Of a DNA stretch of 64,000 nt, positions 63,568-64,000 are shown in pieces (positions within the stretch are counted from its first letter, which is position 1; each line of letters begins with the position of its first letter). This DNA is from Glandiceps talaboti (taxonomy: Eukaryota; Hemichordata; Enteropneusta; Spengelidae), in the NCBI RefSeq assembly GCF_964340395.1, contig NC_135553.1, positions 22,251,449 to 22,315,448 of the forward strand, in the 5' to 3' direction. A model generated the notes under the pieces. It was not told where the DNA came from. It searched no databases and saw only the letters and a list, made by a program, of their open reading frames with translations. A program made the translations under genes and the position numbers.

Positions 63568-64000
63568 CTGTTGCAATATTAATGGAACAAAATGTGCTCA
63601 TATTAAACTTTGTGTCACCGAATTCGATTTCAAAGCAATTTCGACTAATTTTCGCTCTCAGAAAAATGAAGGAATATTATATTTTGCTGTAAAACGCTCG
63701 AACCAAAACAATTACCGTTGACTGATATCCTATCATGTGAGTCAATCACGACAACTCCCATAGTTTTTGTTCACTTTCACCGGACTGACCAAAGAAAAGC
63801 CAAAACTGGAAATGACTTCACGACCTAACTAGTTTCGAATGCATGGACTGTACCCTTCGTCCTCACACTATATGATGGCATCTACATGATTACAATTCGG
63901 TGGACTTCTCTCACATATACTTGATTCAAGGACCAAGAGTGTTAAATTAGCGAAGGATGTTGAGAATTGTAATAATTTAAAGATTAATATATTCTTCTGA
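63568..64000. other. Intron of the GABA-B-like gene continuing past the window
   Basis: Upstream of the acceptor at 63569–63568 I see no helix 3 or ectodomain exon. The open frame at 63512–63721 is on the other strand and partly overlaps the exon. Confidence 0.5.

Overview
The window is metazoan nuclear DNA: spliced genes with GT–AG introns, AT-rich intergenic sequence, abundant tetranucleotide microsatellites, non-LTR and Penelope-like retroelement relics, a 169-bp satellite and a very large pentanucleotide array. The mixture of GABA-B-like, arylsulfatase, MPV17-like and TM2 genes with these repeats suggests a marine invertebrate, but the phylum cannot be fixed from sequence alone. Exon models below were built by hand from splice signals, reading-phase continuity and remembered family motifs. 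No similarity search was run.

Genes (all on the minus strand). (1) An arylsulfatase-like gene covers 656–6172: eight coding exons with a signal peptide, with its 3' part beyond the left edge. (2) A complete three-exon MPV17-like protein gene covers 19123–20576. (3) A two-exon protein with two TM2 domains covers 52976–55333; its second TM2 domain contains a frame disruption. (4) The C-terminal five exons of a GABA-B-type class C receptor cover 58422–63567; its 5' part lies beyond the right edge. The four genes look functionally unrelated and show no sign of co-regulation.

Repeat layout. 1–7.7 kb: arylsulfatase exons with MITE-like hairpins, G-tract repeats and a 1.5-kb TIR element just upstream of the start codon. 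7.9–16.9 kb: LINE fragments around a 3.6/4.1-kb tandem segmental duplication. 23.3–24.4 kb: a minus-strand LINE relic. 24.5–32.75 kb: about 48 copies of a 169-bp satellite. 35.5–44.0 kb: an 8.5-kb (CTATA)n-type array whose blocks alternate in orientation. 44.0–45.1 kb: two Penelope-like fragments in opposite orientation, with a second small CTATA array beyond them. 45.3–47.6 kb: G-tract dispersed repeats. 47.6–52.6 kb: mostly unique sequence with two local duplications. 52.6 kb: a near-perfect foldback element with a 9-bp target duplication. 56.3–57.6 and 59.7–60.2 kb: further Penelope-like fragments.

Most of the window (roughly 80 percent or more) is non-coding or repetitive. The most interesting signals are the orientation-switching pentanucleotide array bounded by Penelope-like 3' regions, the higher-order satellite, the foldback element, the altered metal site of the arylsulfatase and the broken second TM2 domain.
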